A stretch of DNA of 64,000 nucleotides, taken from positions 1,569,501-1,633,500 of the forward strand of contig JAWHQI010000148.1 of assembly GCA_033032865.1 (NCBI GenBank), written 5' to 3'. The position numbers were made by a program, and so were the translations under genes. The stretch comes from Dactylorhiza incarnata. Lineage: Eukaryota; Streptophyta; Magnoliopsida; Asparagales; Orchidaceae. This document shows, one piece after another, positions 31,724-42,994 of the stretch (position 1 is the first letter of the stretch; each line of letters opens with the position of its first letter). The notes beneath the pieces are model-generated. The model made no database searches. It was not told the DNA's origin and saw only the letters and a program-made list of their open reading frames with translations.

Positions 31724-32530
31724 TACCCCTGACCCACACCACCACCTCTGGCATGTCATGGGTTGATTATCACCCCTACCATGGACTCACGTCTTGACAC
31801 CGCACCCACAGACCCATTCTTGAGTGTAGATCTATGTCGCTCTCCCATTGTCATTACCCTAAGTCACATCACGACCGAGAGACCAGAGCCTGGTGTTGAT
31901 CTCATAGTGGCTATGTCCTCCATTCACGGGGACACTACCCCTCACAATGGTACTCATCTGGAGGACCATGACCCTAGTGACGAGTTCTACGACGAGGCTC
32001 CGGATGATCCGCCACATCCTGATGAGCATGGGATTCATGTGAGCCCCGCTTGTATGAGTATCGATTTATGGAAGCCTCTTCCATTATCGTCCCTGACCCC
32101 GCCCCAGAGGATGGATATTGTGAGGAGCATCCAATATTTAGGGCACCACCTGCTGACACATCGCACTCTCGCTGAGTTTTGGGATGCACCACCTGCTGAC
32201 CCACCTGACAAGCTCTTTCTTTTTGGGGACACTCACACACTATAGAGTCACGTCTTCTAGTCAATGCATATGATTTTCACTTAGAAAGTCGTCGCATTCA
32301 CGATGACTTTTCTTATACACCTCCTGGTGAGCCCTCTAATGTGGCACGTTCCCTGAGAGACACTTGGATCTTTACGAGCTCGTATTTGAGTATAGATGTC
32401 TCATGTGATCATCTGAACACTCGTGGTGCACGGGATGAGTTGTTTTACACTCCCCCCGAGAGAGCCTCCTAATAGGTCACCTCTTGTGATAAATTTTCAA
32501 GTCATTATTAGATTTTCCCATAGAGAGCAT
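31724..32530 (+). pseudogene. G PP-module reading frame (in place of RT)
   Basis: The 160-residue frame 31763-32245 and its continuation carry four related modules, each with an acidic/aromatic core followed by spaced prolines: PSDEFYDEAPDDPPHPDE, TLAEFWDAPPADPPDKL, IHDDFSYTPPGEPSNVA and ARDELFYTPPREPPNRS. Two are preceded by MSIDLW or LSIDVS. Element F has at least one matching module (TRGEFFCTPPYEPPDYV). I know of no family with this pattern. It is not RT, RNase H or protease. Frame changes near 32245 and 32420 show decay. Confidence 0.55.
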
Positions 32531-32539
32531 GTTGTGTCG

Positions 32540-33150
32540 GTCATGTTTCATTTGCATCATATGTATGAGTTTGTTGACTCGTTTCGTCATCATTTGCCCG
32601 AGTCTGTTGTGTGGTATGTTCATCGTTTGCATATGTATCATAAGTCGGTCCAACGAGAAATCCATATTGGTAATAAATCTTGTAAATCACATGTGGATGT
32701 TCACTGGCAAGTGCAGATACTTCCTGAAGGCGAGCAGGTGATGGTGAGAGTTTGCGTTGTGAGGCTCCGTGCGAGGCTTGCTAAAAGCTTGAGCGTTAGG
32801 CGAATGGATCCCTATATAATCATGAGTCAGGTCGAAACAAACACCTATGATCTTGATATCCATGCAAGTATGGGTATCCACCTGGTATTAAGTTTTGAAG
32901 ATATGACTCCGTACTACAAGCCTCGCGAGTATGTGGATCCAAGCAGTGGGGACTTCCAGCCGCCCACACCTCCACTCATTTTGCTTACCACCCACATAGC
33001 CCACCCACGTTTGATGGCCACCACTACTCACCCACTTCTGACACCCACCCACCTGGGGACTCATCTTCTTTGGTTCTACCCATGGCACCGTCGATCGCAC
33101 CGGGATCGACCACTCGTGACTTGAGCTTTGAGAGCATCAAGGAGAGTATA
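32540..33150 (+). pseudogene. G integrase C-terminal domain
   Basis: YVHRLHMYHKSVQREIHIGN and LPEGEQVMVRVCVVRLRARL are the helix and SH3-like start of the gypsy integrase C-terminus. VRRMDPYIIMSQVETNTYDL with MGIHLVLSFEDMTPYY is the GPY/F module with GPY changed to DPY. It is open for 233 codons (32423-33124) but lacks the DDE core. Confidence 0.75.
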
Positions 33151-33425
33151 TTCCGCCGTTACATTCCTACTACAGACGTTGATGATATCTGGGTACTTGC
33201 AGTAGAGCTTGATCGATTCTCCCCTGGACTTCGACTTCAGTACGGCCGTCTCCATTCACTGGAGATGACGGTTTTTCAGTCAGGGGGAGTTGATTGGCGA
33301 GGACACTTTCCCAGCGACGACACTTAGGCGACCTCTGGTGGACCTCTTCGAGTTTTACCTGGCATACAGCGAGAGAATTCTGATCCCTATTCATCTGGAG
33401 AGGAATTCTTTCAAGCCGGTGAGAT
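33151..33425 (+). other. G region between integrase tail and 3' LTR
   Basis: No domain is recognised. Short frames contain PSDDT and EFYLAYSERI. A long polypurine tract is not obvious; GGTGAGAT directly precedes the LTR. Confidence 0.4.
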
Positions 33426-33960
33426 TGATGCGGAGCATAGACGAGGACTTGCAGTGGATGATGAGTTTTGGGCCCATTCGGGGCTGATTTGACAACTTTC
33501 CATATTTGGCATGCCCAGATCGACGATCGGACTCCGCAGATGTGTTCGGATTCGCATTGCGTATCAATTTGATATATTAGTTTATCATTTTTGCATTTGT
33601 TTTGATGTATTTGAGTGGCCCCACCTCCGATCAATCATAGTCGTTGAAGGTGGGATGCTCTAGCCTTTATTTTATTATAAATAGATAGGTAGTGGGCTGA
33701 TAGAGGTATTGCAGAATTTGGAGAAAGCTATTCCCGATTCCCGCGATCATCCCACGGTGCCGACTCCGTGGAACCCTAGGTGACGACTCATACGCTTGTA
33801 TTTCCCTCCCCAAGGTATTATCTAACCCTAACCTCCATTTTCCACCCACTAATTTCATTGTCGCCTCCCCCACACCCTCCCAAACAGCAGACGCCTTTGC
33901 TGCCAGCCTACAGCCAGCGCACCCCTTGTTGCAATCCTGCAGCCGCTGCCCTCCTCCCCA
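33426..33960 (+). repeat. 3' LTR of G, part 1
   Basis: It starts TGATGCGGAGCATAG and has TATAAATA at 33676-33683. It is interrupted after CCCCA by copia H and resumes at 49606. Confidence 0.9.
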
Positions 33961-35136
33961 TGTTAAAATTTTAATAAGCGGAAAACGAGAACAAGGTCGC
34001 AGGAACACTCTCAACCAAACCAAGCACCAGAAACCAGAGACAATGAAGGAACAAGAGAAATCTTGAATCAACTATCTTTTGTACATTTCGAGACATACAT
34101 TGCGAGACATGATTTATCAGTACACACAATGATGGGGAGAAGAAAACCAACTATAAGAAGCTGGCGGTTACAACATGAACCCGCCAAACTACCCGGCTAA
34201 CAAAGGTTGTCCGCGCAAACCGCCAAGTCGTCAAGCTGACCGCGGGACTAACCGCGAAATCACCAACCCGCAACTCAAAACGCAGACTGCTCGTTATTCC
34301 AATGCTCACTCTGTTCGCCCAAGCAAGGCCGCCTGACCGCAGTCACTTGGCCGCTCCTAACTGCGAACAAACTGCTGAAGAACTGAACAGAAGTAACAGA
34401 ACGGCAAAGGCAAACCGCCTAACCACCGCGGTCTGAACTTTATTGAAAGCTGGAAACGAGCTGAAGAGAACCTGCTTTGTCGCTAACCGGGACCTCCTGT
34501 TGCTGCCCGCCAAAGACTGCTACCGGCTTAACCGCTGCGGTCTCCTCTGATCAAATCAGAACCACAAGCAAGCCACACCACCTGCGAACACAGCAAAGGT
34601 AAGCCTCAAACCGCGCGAACAGAAAAGTCAATCTGCACCACAAACTCGCGAGCTCTCACTTACTGTTCAAGTTATTTATGACGAGCCAGGGGGGTCCTAT
34701 TTATAGTAGAGGTGAGAAGTGTGGTCACCGTCTATGCGATAGGATAACCGCCCATATCAGCAACAGCGGGTAGAGGACAACTCGCGCGGCCTGCTGAGAA
34801 CCCTGTCGAACAGCTCGCTGACTTAGTAATAAGTCGCACGGACTACTTCGCAACTTTCAGCAATACCAGCAGACACATGCCAGCCCGCGAGTAAATAACC
34901 GGCCAGAACACAAAATCTAGAAGTAACCGCGGGTGCTAACCGCCCGGTTACAACCAGATAGCTGACCCCAGATGGTTGAAGAACCAAAGCCATCTGCCAC
35001 TGGCTAACCGCCAGTCCAATGCGGGAAGACAACCAGCGCGGTCTCTTTAACAGACCGCCCGACCTCCGCGGTTTGCCAGACCGCCCGGTCTGATGCCCAG
35101 ACCGCCCAACCTCCACTTACACTTCAAAATTCAACA
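33961..35136 (-). repeat. 3' LTR of H
   Basis: 1176 bp, with a minus-strand TATAAATA at 34698-34705. It is rich in ACCGC/GCGGT words, e.g. AACCGCCCGGTTAC (34936-34950) and AGACCGCCCGGTCTG near 35080. The inner side carries the polypurine tract CTTCAAGGGGGGAG on the minus strand. Confidence 0.9.
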
Positions 35137-36028
35137 CTCCCCCCTTGAAGTGGGAAGTGGAAGTCAGCCCAAGCAATCCTCGTAACCGAGTAAATGGTCC
35201 CTTCGCTAGCGGCTTCGTGAAGATGTCAACGACATTGTCCTCACTCCGCACAGGCTCAACCATCAAAGATCCCTCCAGCACCTTCTCCCGAATGAAATGA
35301 TGATCGATCTCGATGTGCTTGGTCCGTGCGTGACAGACTGGATAATTAACCAGTTTGAGGGCACTCTCATTGTCACCACGTAGCAGAGTAGGACCTCGAA
35401 CCTCCTTATGGACATCCTCCACCAATCTCCTAAGCCAGATGGCTTCCTGAGCTGCCAAGGCAGAAGCCTTGTATTCCGCTTCAGTGGTAGAGACGGACAC
35501 AGAATCTTGCTTCTTGATGCACCATGAAATAGCCGCCGATCCGCATAAGAAAACATAACCAGACGTCGACTTCCAATCGTCTGAGTCTCCCCCATAATCG
35601 GCATCCATGTAACCATGCAAACAAAAGCATGTGTCTCTCCCATAAAGAAGACTCATGTTTGAGGTCGACTTCACGTACTTCAGAATACTTCTTGCCGCCA
35701 CCAGATGAGGTTTCCGTGGTTCCGCCATATAACGACTTACCCTACCAACCGCATAAGCAATATCCAGTCTAGTAATCGTCAAATATATCAGACTCCCAAC
35801 AAGAGCCCGAAACACCAACGGATCAGGAAGAATCCTCCCCTCATCCCGCCGAAGTTTTAGACCAACCTCCAGTGGAGTAGAGCTGCTCTTCCCATCCTGC
35901 ATGCCAAATCGCTTAACGATCCGCTCCGCATAACCTTTCTGGGAAACAAGCACACCGCTTTCTTTCCTCTCCACCTCGAGTCCAAAGAAATGGTGAAGCT
36001 CCCCCAGATCCTTCATCTCGAACCTGAT
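35117..36028 (-). pseudogene. H RT C-terminus and RNase H
   Basis: It begins after an in-frame TAA at 36029-36031 with FEMKDLGELHHFFGLEVERK. RNase H motifs are GYMDADYGGDSDDWKSTSGY, STTEAEYKASALAAQEAIWL, NYPVCHARTKHIEIDHHFIR and DNVVDIFTKPL. It ends inside the LTR edge at 35117. It removes template RNA during reverse transcription. Apart from the upstream stop it is complete. Confidence 0.92.
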
Positions 36029-36031
36029 AGT

Positions 36032-37330
36032 TTATTCAGCCCGAAGCTTAGCCTCCCAGTTCCACGTGATGATCATATCATCAACATACAACAGCACCAA
36101 GACTTGCAGCTCCCCGAACTTCTTTACGAACAGACTCGAGTCTGAATCTGAAGCAAAATATCCGCAGAACTGGAGATATTCTGCGATATTCTCATACCAC
36201 ACCCGAGGCGCTTGCTTCAACCCGTAAAGAGCCTTCTTGAACTTGCAGACGTGTCCTGGATGAACTTCTGATACATATCTAGGTGGCTGAACCATGAAGA
36301 TATCCTTGTCAATCTCGTCGTACAAGAAAGCATTCTTTACGTCGAGTTGCCAAATCTTCCATCTTTGGCTAGCTGCCAATGGAATCACCACCCGTACCGA
36401 AGTCATCTTGGCTACCGAACTGAACGTCTCTTCATATTCTTCGCCGTACTGTTGAGAGAACCCTCGAGCTACAAGGCGAGCCTTGTATCGCTCGATACTC
36501 CCATCAGCTTTCTTCTTCAGCTTGTAGACCCACTTACATGTCACAGGAGTAATGTCATCAACCTTGGGCACAAGGTCCCAGGTCTCATTCTTCTTGAGGG
36601 CAGTCATCTCCTCATCCATGGCATCTTCCCACTCCTTGACTCCAGTGGCGTCTTCAAAGCATGACGGCTCTCGCTCATCCAAGCGACCAGCAAAGAAACA
36701 TGAGACGAAGCTCACCTGGTTTCCCCCTGTATACCGAGTTGGTGGAATAATAGTCCTCTTGGACCTCCTCAGAGCTTTACTCTGATCCACCTCTTCCACT
36801 GCAACTTCTGGACTAGCTTTTCTCCCGGGTACACTTGGAGCATCGCTCTCCCTGCTTCTAGAACCTGAAGCACCTGACCCAGAGCTAGAAGCAAATGGAG
36901 TACCTGGAGAAACAGGCAACTCCATCAGAACTTCTCTTGCAGCTTCTCCTGGTCCACCTTCTACCCTGCTTTCTTGTAGCTCAAGAGAAGAACTACCCTG
37001 GTATGATGTCAACTCATCAAATATCACATCCCTTGAGACCACAGCTCTCCGTGTCTCAGGATCCATGCATCTCCAACCCTTCTTCCGGTCATCATAACCG
37101 ACGAAGACTAGCTTCCTTGCTTTCGCATCTAGCTTCATTCTGAGGGCATCAGGAACATGCACATAGCAGGTAGATCCGAACACTCGAAGGTGTTCCACCG
37201 TAGGCTTTATCTTGAACATCAACTCATGTGAGGTCTTCATGTTGATGGGACTTAAAGGCATCCGATTGTGACATAAGTTGCACAAGACATTCCCTCTGCC
37301 CAGAAGGACTTTGGGATACTCTTGGCATGA
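36032..37330 (-). pseudogene. H integrase end and reverse transcriptase
   Basis: The reading enters here after the frameshift near 37270. LRVFGSTCYVHVPDALRMKL and KLVFVGYDDRKKGWRCMDPE end the integrase. A Ser/Gly-rich linker follows. RT has EWEDAMDEEMTALKKNETWD, CKWVYKLKKKADGSIERYKA, WQLDVKNAFLYDEIDKDIFM (motif A), YGLKQAPRVWY and LLYVDDMIITWN (motif C). It ends at a TAA (36029-36031). Confidence 0.9.
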
Positions 37331-39207
37331 AGCCAGCATTTGCAGGTCTCCGTCAGATGACGGATCTTCCGCTCTGCAACGTCGTTCTGTTGTGGAGTGT
37401 GGGCACAAGAAAGCTCCCTCCGGATGCCATGTTTTCTGCAGAAGTTGAAGAACGCATTGGAGGTAAACTCCCCTCCATTGTCGGTTATGAACTTCTTGAT
37501 CCGCAGATTAAGCCGACCCTCTACGAGCTCCTTGAAGCCCACGAACTTCCCGAACGCTTCCGACTTCTCCTTCAGAAAATATACCCAAGTATATCTAGTT
37601 AACTCATCAATCAAGACCAGCATATACCTGCTGCCTCCAATACTTGCTGTTGCGGTAGGTCCAAACAGATCACCATGAATACACTCCAATGGTGTCTTGC
37701 ATCTGCTTTGTGACTTGTCGAATGAAAGATGTTGATCCTTACTATATTGACAACCTGCACAAACGTGACCTTCACCGAAAGATGACAGACTAGGCAAGCC
37801 TCTCACAAGGCCTCTACCTGTCATAGCCTTCAGCTTATCCATCCCAACATGCCCAAGTCTTTCATGACAGATAGCAGCGCTATCATTAGTCCTCATCTTA
37901 TCAACATACGAACTTGTAAATAGCACAAACAAGTCCTTCACCCTTTTACAAACATGAGTGGCTTCAGCCATCACCGCTGACATGTTTCGAAAAAACTTCA
38001 CTTCTGTTGGACCAAACAGAACCTGATAGCCAGCATCAACAGCGTTGGTCACTGAGAAGAGGTTTTTCTTCATCCCCGGAACATGATAGACACTCTTCAA
38101 TGTAAGTGGACCTCTATCTCCGTTTAAAGAAACTACACCCTCCTTCTCAACTGCATGTATAGTATCATCAGCAGTAATGATAGCATCATTACCGGTGTAT
38201 GTCTGCAAAGAAGAGAACATTGACTCGTCTCCGGTGAGGTGATGACCACAACCCGAGTCCACAATCCAATCATCCCGATAGTTGATAGAAGCCATAGCCC
38301 GAACACAAGTGCCCGTCATAAAGGCTTCATCACCCCAACTAACATTAGTATTGGAACCAGCCTCCTCCTTTCCTGCAGCATGTTGTGGCTGAAGATTGAC
38401 CATGCAGTCCTTCTTAAAATGACCAAGCTTATTGCACCTGAAGCATCCAGGTCCTTCCTTCGTCTTCCCATCACGCTTAGGACCATAGCTCCTCTCCTGC
38501 TGATATGAAGTAGATTGACCATCATCTCCAGATGTCTTCTTCTTCTTGTCCCAATACTTCTTCTTCCCTGAATATAGAACCTCACTTTCTCCCCCAGAGA
38601 CAGACATTCCCGCCATCTGCATAGCCAAACTCTCTTGCGACGCAAGCAAGTTTTCCAGCTCCAGCAACGATGGTTGATTGGCCCAGCCTTGAACAGAAGT
38701 AACAAAGGCCGCATACTCCCTCCGCAAGCCGCGGATTATATGTCTCTTCAGCTTAGCTTCTGAGATAGGCTCATCCGGGTCCAAAGCCGAAATCTCTGCG
38801 CAAAGGTTCTTCATCTTCAGGAAGAACGTTGAAATGGACAAGTTTCCTTGAGTTGCCTTAGCCAACTCAGTTTCCAAGAACTGTAGCCGAGCTACATTCT
38901 TCTTATTGAACAAGCCATCCAAGGCTGTCCAAATCTCAGCAGCTGGTCGACATCCAACGATGTGATCAAACAACTCTGATGAGATAGCCCGCTTGAGAGT
39001 AAACTCCGTCTTAGCATTAGTTCTCCTCCAAGCTCTCACCAGATGAGCATTTTCACCAGCAGCAACCACTTCTTGAGTTTCTTCTCCACCAACAACCTCC
39101 CAGAGATCCTCGCCCAAAAGATAGCTCTCCATGCAAGACTTTCACTTCTTAAAGTTAGTCTGCGTCAGGAGCTCAATACCAAGACCTTTTGTTATTCCTC
39201 CTTCCAT
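37255..39207 (-). pseudogene. H gag, protease and integrase
   Basis: The family start is likely the minus ATG at 39207; an in-frame TGA at 39142-39144 follows, and the long open frame begins at 39132 (MESYLLGEDLWEVVGG). Gag has the UBN2 region (KTEFTLKRAISSELFDHIVG, FFLKMKNLCAEISALDPDEP) and the knuckle CFRCNKLGHFKKDC. Protease is WIVDSGCGHHLTGDE. The pre-integrase block is CHERLGHVGMDKL. Integrase has ECIHGDLFGP, KKFITDNGGEFTSNAFF and TPQQNDVAERK (DDE). A one-base deletion near 37270 ends it. Confidence 0.92.
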
Positions 39208-39297
39208 TGTTATACCACTGATAACTGTGCTTCCAGAAATCCAAGACAGATAACTGCGGCTGAATCACTGCTCAAACCATTGTCCCCTCAGATACTA

Positions 39298-40265
39298 TGT
39301 TAAAATTTTAATAAGCGAAAAACAAGAACAAGATCGCAGGAACACTCTCAACCAAACCAAGCACCAGAAACCAGAGACAATGAAGGACAAGAGAAATCTT
39401 GAATCAACTATCTTTTGTACATTTCGAGACATACATTGCGAGACATGATTTATCAGTACACACAATGATGGGGAGAGAAGAAAACAAATTATAAGAAGCT
39501 GGCGGTTACAACATGAACCCGCCAAACCGAAGGCTAACAAAGGTTGTCCGCGCAAACCACCAAGTCGCCAAGCTGACCGCGCGACTAACCGCGAAATCAC
39601 CAACCCACAACTCCACACGCGGACTACCCGTTATTCCAATGATCACTCTGTTCACCCAAGCAAGGCCGTCTGACCGCAGTCACTTGGCCGCTCCTAATTG
39701 CGAACAAGCTGCTGAAGAACTGAACAGAAGTAACAGACCGGCAAAGGCAAAACGCCTAACCGCCGCGGTCTGAACTTTATTGAAAGCTGGAAACGAGCTG
39801 AAGAGAACTTGCCTTGTCGCTAACCGTGACCTGCTGCTACCCGCCACAGACTGCTACCGGCTTAACTGCTGCGGTCTCCTCTGATCAAATCAGAACCACA
39901 AGCAAGCCGCACAACCTGCGAACACAGCAAAGGTAAGCCTCAAACCACGCGAACAGAAAAGTCTATCCGCACCACAAACTCGCGACCTCTCAGTTACTGT
40001 TCATGTTATTTATGACGAGCCAGGGTGGTCCAATTTATAGTAGAGGTGAGAAGTGTGGTCACAGTCTACGCGATAGGATAACCGCCCATATCAGCAACAG
40101 CGGGTAGAGGACAACTCGCGCGGCCTGCTGAGAACCCTGCCGAACAGCTCGCCGACTTAGAAACAAGCCACGCGGACTACATCGCAACTTTCAGCAATAC
40201 CAGCAGACACCTACCAGCCCGCGAGTAAATAACCGGCCAGAACACAAAATCTAGAAGTAACCGCG
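39298..40265 (-). repeat. 5' LTR of H, part 1
   Basis: It starts TGTTAAAATTTTAATAAGCG and is interrupted after CCGCG by element I; the remainder is 49401-49605. Sampled mismatches to the other LTR are mostly G/A or C/T changes, often at CG sites. Confidence 0.9.
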
Positions 40266-40571
40266 TGTTGAAACCAGTTACCCGGTTTCAGCGTTCGAAA
40301 AGGGGTTGCGACTAACCCTTACTTGACCTAAGCCTAGACCCTTGACCGGTTACTAGGAACTAGGGGACTTGACCTTGATGACAACCGGAGTCTAGAGACA
40401 GACCCCTTAAGCTTCAGCGTGGAGGTCCCACCGCACACCCGGAAGCCCACTCGGAACTTCCCCTCCCAAGCCAATGCTGAGCCTGGGCACCTTGGAGGGC
40501 ACTAAGAACCACCTCACTGTCAGTTGAAGGATGACAAGGGAGGGGGGGTGTTCGCTCACAAGACACACGCA

Positions 40572-40619
<48 letters not shown>

Positions 40620-41277
40620 AGTGACCAACCCTTCCCAAGGTGCCCATGGGGGTCTATTTATAGATTTCCCAAAATTGGGCTGCGGATAATAGAAATTTCT
40701 CTATCCACAGCTCGATCATGACCCTGAATGATCAACGCAGGGGGGGGGCAAGTGGGGCTCGAGGCGTCCACTCCCCCCCTCACGGGAGGTCCTACCTTCC
40801 TCCCCAAGGATGCCAGGCGAGTGGGAGGGTCCCTCCCACTCGCCCAAAGGGGGCGGCGAGTGGGAGAGCCTCTCCCACTCGCCCCCAAGGGGGGCCGGCG
40901 AGTGGGAGTGCCTCTCCCACTCGCCGGCGAGTGGGAGGCCCCCTCCCATTCACCCGGGTGAGTGGGAGAGCTCTTCCCACTTCCCCCACAAAGGGCCAGC
41001 GAGTGGGAGGGCCCCTCCCACTCGCCCAAAGGTGGTTGGCGAGTGGGAGGGTCCCTCCCACTCGCCCAAAGAGTGTCGGGCGAGTGGGAGGGTTCCTCCC
41101 ACTCGCCCGAAGGGAGTCGGGGGAGCGGATGCTCCCCCCGCTTCTCCCGCTACCTCTTTTTGCCTTGATCGGTTTCGACCGTTTCCGCGTGGTCGTTTTG
41201 CTTGTTTCGGCCACCTTCACTGTCTCGGCCTCATCCGGGTCGGGTCACACCGACTCGGAAGATATGAGGGTTGTACA
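40266..41277 (-). repeat. 3' LTR of I
   Basis: The ends are TGTTGAAACCAG...GGGTTGTACA. A minus-strand TATAAATA lies at 40655-40662. A run of 47 G at 40572-40618 corresponds to 14 G in the other LTR. The palindrome array 40816-41109 forms most of U3. Confidence 0.95.
40816..41109. repeat. palindrome array in the U3 of the I 3' LTR
   Basis: About eight units carry half-sites GGCGAGTGGGAG and CTCCCACTCGCC facing each other, e.g. at 40816-40844. Spacers are AAAGGGGG-like. Each unit can form a perfect or near-perfect hairpin. The array lies immediately upstream (minus strand) of the LTR TATA box. The long frames seen through it on both strands are translation artefacts of the palindromes. Confidence 0.9.
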
Positions 41278-41322
41278 CAATCCCCGCTCTTTGCGAGCTT
41301 GTCCCAAGCTCGGAAAGAAAGT

Positions 41323-41528
41323 CCAACCCACCTATTGGACGAGTAGGTGGGACCCGGAGGGAATCCTTGGAGGGCTCCGCCCGATAGCTATAAAACCCCT
41401 TGAAGAGGGAGGCAAGGAGAGCTCTCCAACCCACCTATTGGACGAGTAGGTGGGACCCGGAGGGAATCCTTGGAGGGCTCCGCCCGATAGCTATAAAACC
41501 CCTTGAAGAGGGAGGCAAGGAGAGCTCC
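41323..41528 (+). promoter_or_regulatory. duplicated 103-bp promoter module of I ORF-A
   Basis: Two tandem, nearly identical 103-bp copies (41323-41425, 41426-41528) start CCAACCCACCTATTGGACGA. Each contains GATAGCTATAAAACCCC, a good plant TATA box (41388-41395 and 41491-41498). The second box is about 80 nt before the ORF-A ATG at 41576. A 16-nt poly(C) lies between (41551-41566). Confidence 0.7.
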
Positions 41529-41575
41529 ATTCCTGAGGGCTCCTCCTATTCCCCCCCCCCCCCCCCTCGAACTAG

Positions 41576-42439
41576 ATGGATCCACCTCGAGACTTCAGGG
41601 CTCGCTTCAAGGCTCTTGCCGGGAAAAATCAGGCCAACCTGACGGAGCTCAAAGCACTGATTCATGGCCCTTCGTCCTCTCCTACCCGGTCAGCGGTGCG
41701 ATCACCTCAGAAGAAGCCCCGCCCTGAGCCGGTGAAGGAGGTGGCATCGTCATCCTCTCATGGGACGACCGAATTTGTCCGAGGCCTGGAGATTGATACG
41801 GTATCGGTTCTTCCCTTGTTTTTGTCCCACACTTGCGATTGTAACACGACAATGATGACACGTTTCTTGACTGCTCACAGCTTCTCGCGGAGGACATCGA
41901 AGGGGCCCGAAGACTGATAGAGGGGACGGGTGCAGACGCTCTTGTGGGCCCTGTTCCCTTCATTCAGGAACCTGCCGCCTTATCGACTGCTCACGATAAC
42001 CTTTCTGCTGGGGGACAAAACCTCGACGGGTCAATCGAGCCGCAAGGAGGTCTCGGCGCCACTCCGCTCTCCTACTGCGGTCGAGGAGCCCACCGAGGAC
42101 CGATCCAACGTCCTCGAGCGCCTAGGCCGTTTGTAGATCCTTACCCAGGAGTTGCGGGAGGGGAGGTTGTCTTCCGGACCCGACCCCCTCGCCCGTGTTT
42201 GCGTACTGGAGCGCCGGGTGGAGAGGTTGGAGGCTGAACTCAACCTGCTACGGGGAGAGGTCCGGCTCGCGTTCGGGGGCATGACGACACCGTTCGAGGA
42301 TCACTTTCGCCGGGTGGAGGCCACCGTGCGCACCGTGGGCGAGGAGCTTGCCTCAGCCAAGGCGTGCTTTGAATCCACGCGTGGGGGGGGGGGTCCCCTT
42401 CACCCAAGACCAGGGTACTGGAAGTGGACGGCGCGTTAA
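41576..42439 (+). pseudogene. I antisense ORF-A: coiled-coil protein
   Basis: ATG 41576 (MDPPRDFRARFKALAGKNQA) begins a basic, Ser/Pro-rich N-terminus (SPTRSAVRSPQKKPRPEPVK). After an intron the frame gives LLAEDIEGARRLIEGTGADA, then VEEPTEDRSNVLERLGRL, and finally a coiled coil RVCVLERRVERLEAELNLLR..FEDHFRRVEATVRTVGEEL. A frameshift near 42060 and a TAG at about 42135 break it. Position, orientation and final coiled coil match ORF-A of T1. The biochemical function is unknown. Confidence 0.6.
41801..41880 (+). other. predicted intron of I ORF-A
   Basis: Donor GTATCG after GATTGATACG; acceptor TTGACTGCTCACAG; 80 nt. Reading through it gives a Cys/Thr-rich stretch and a stop; splicing restores an acidic helix. 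Confidence 0.55.
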
Positions 42440-42795
42440 CTATCTTTTTTTTCGGTGATCTACTATTTGATGTGTAATAATAAGGATTGGCCCGCAATAG
42501 CAGTTTCATCTGCTTTGCGGCCGGACCATTTATTTCGTCATGCACATGCTATGTTTATTTCAATAACCCTACTGATTCATGTCTCATTTAAGTTGTTGTC
42601 CTTTGGTTAACTAACAGGCAGGGTGAGCGTCATGATGCTGAAACAGCTGAATAGCGGACAGGAGGTAGAGACCTCGAGTGGACGATCTTGGGATGAAGCG
42701 GTCGGGTGGTGTCAGGGGGAGGCATAGGTGAAGGGACCCCTCGGTCCGCATCCTTACACCAGGCGAGAGGACCGCAAGGCCCTCCCACCTCTGCC
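42440..42795 (+). other. spacer between I ORF-A and ORF-B
   Basis: No gene. The first ~170 bp are AT-rich (TTTGATGTGTAATAATAAGG), suitable for a 3' UTR and polyadenylation of ORF-A. The rest is GC-rich and leads into the palindrome array. Confidence 0.5.
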
Positions 42796-42968
42796 GGGCG
42801 AGTGGACCATGAGGTCCACCCCTGTGCACCGGGCGAGTGGACCTCAAGGTTCACTCGCCTGTGCTCGGGGCGAGTGGGCCTTGCGGTCCACTCGCCCAGG
42901 GCGAGTGGACCACATGGTCCACTCCCCCTCCATGCCCTTGGGCGAGTGGGCCCCGTGGTCCACTCGCC
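42796..42968. repeat. internal palindrome array upstream of I ORF-B
   Basis: About five units have GGCGAGTGG facing CCACTCGCC, such as GGCGAGTGGACC and GGTCCACTCGCC. The half-sites are the same as in the LTR U3 array, but with different central bases and different spacers. The array ends about 20 bp before the TATA box at 42987. Confidence 0.85.
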
Positions 42969-42986
42969 TTCTCTTTTATCTCCCCC

Positions 42987-42994
42987 TATAAATA
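42987..42994 (+). promoter_or_regulatory. TATA box of I ORF-B
   Basis: TCCCCCTATAAATACACCC, 97 nt before the ATG at 43091 and directly downstream of the palindrome array. Confidence 0.7.

Noticed and set aside
40718..41449. Long frames (up to 243 codons) on both strands in the LTRs of I, also at 48838-49434
   Set aside because: They are translations of the GGCGAGTGGG palindrome array; the same Gly/Ser/Pro-rich words appear in every frame and on both strands, so no protein is implied.
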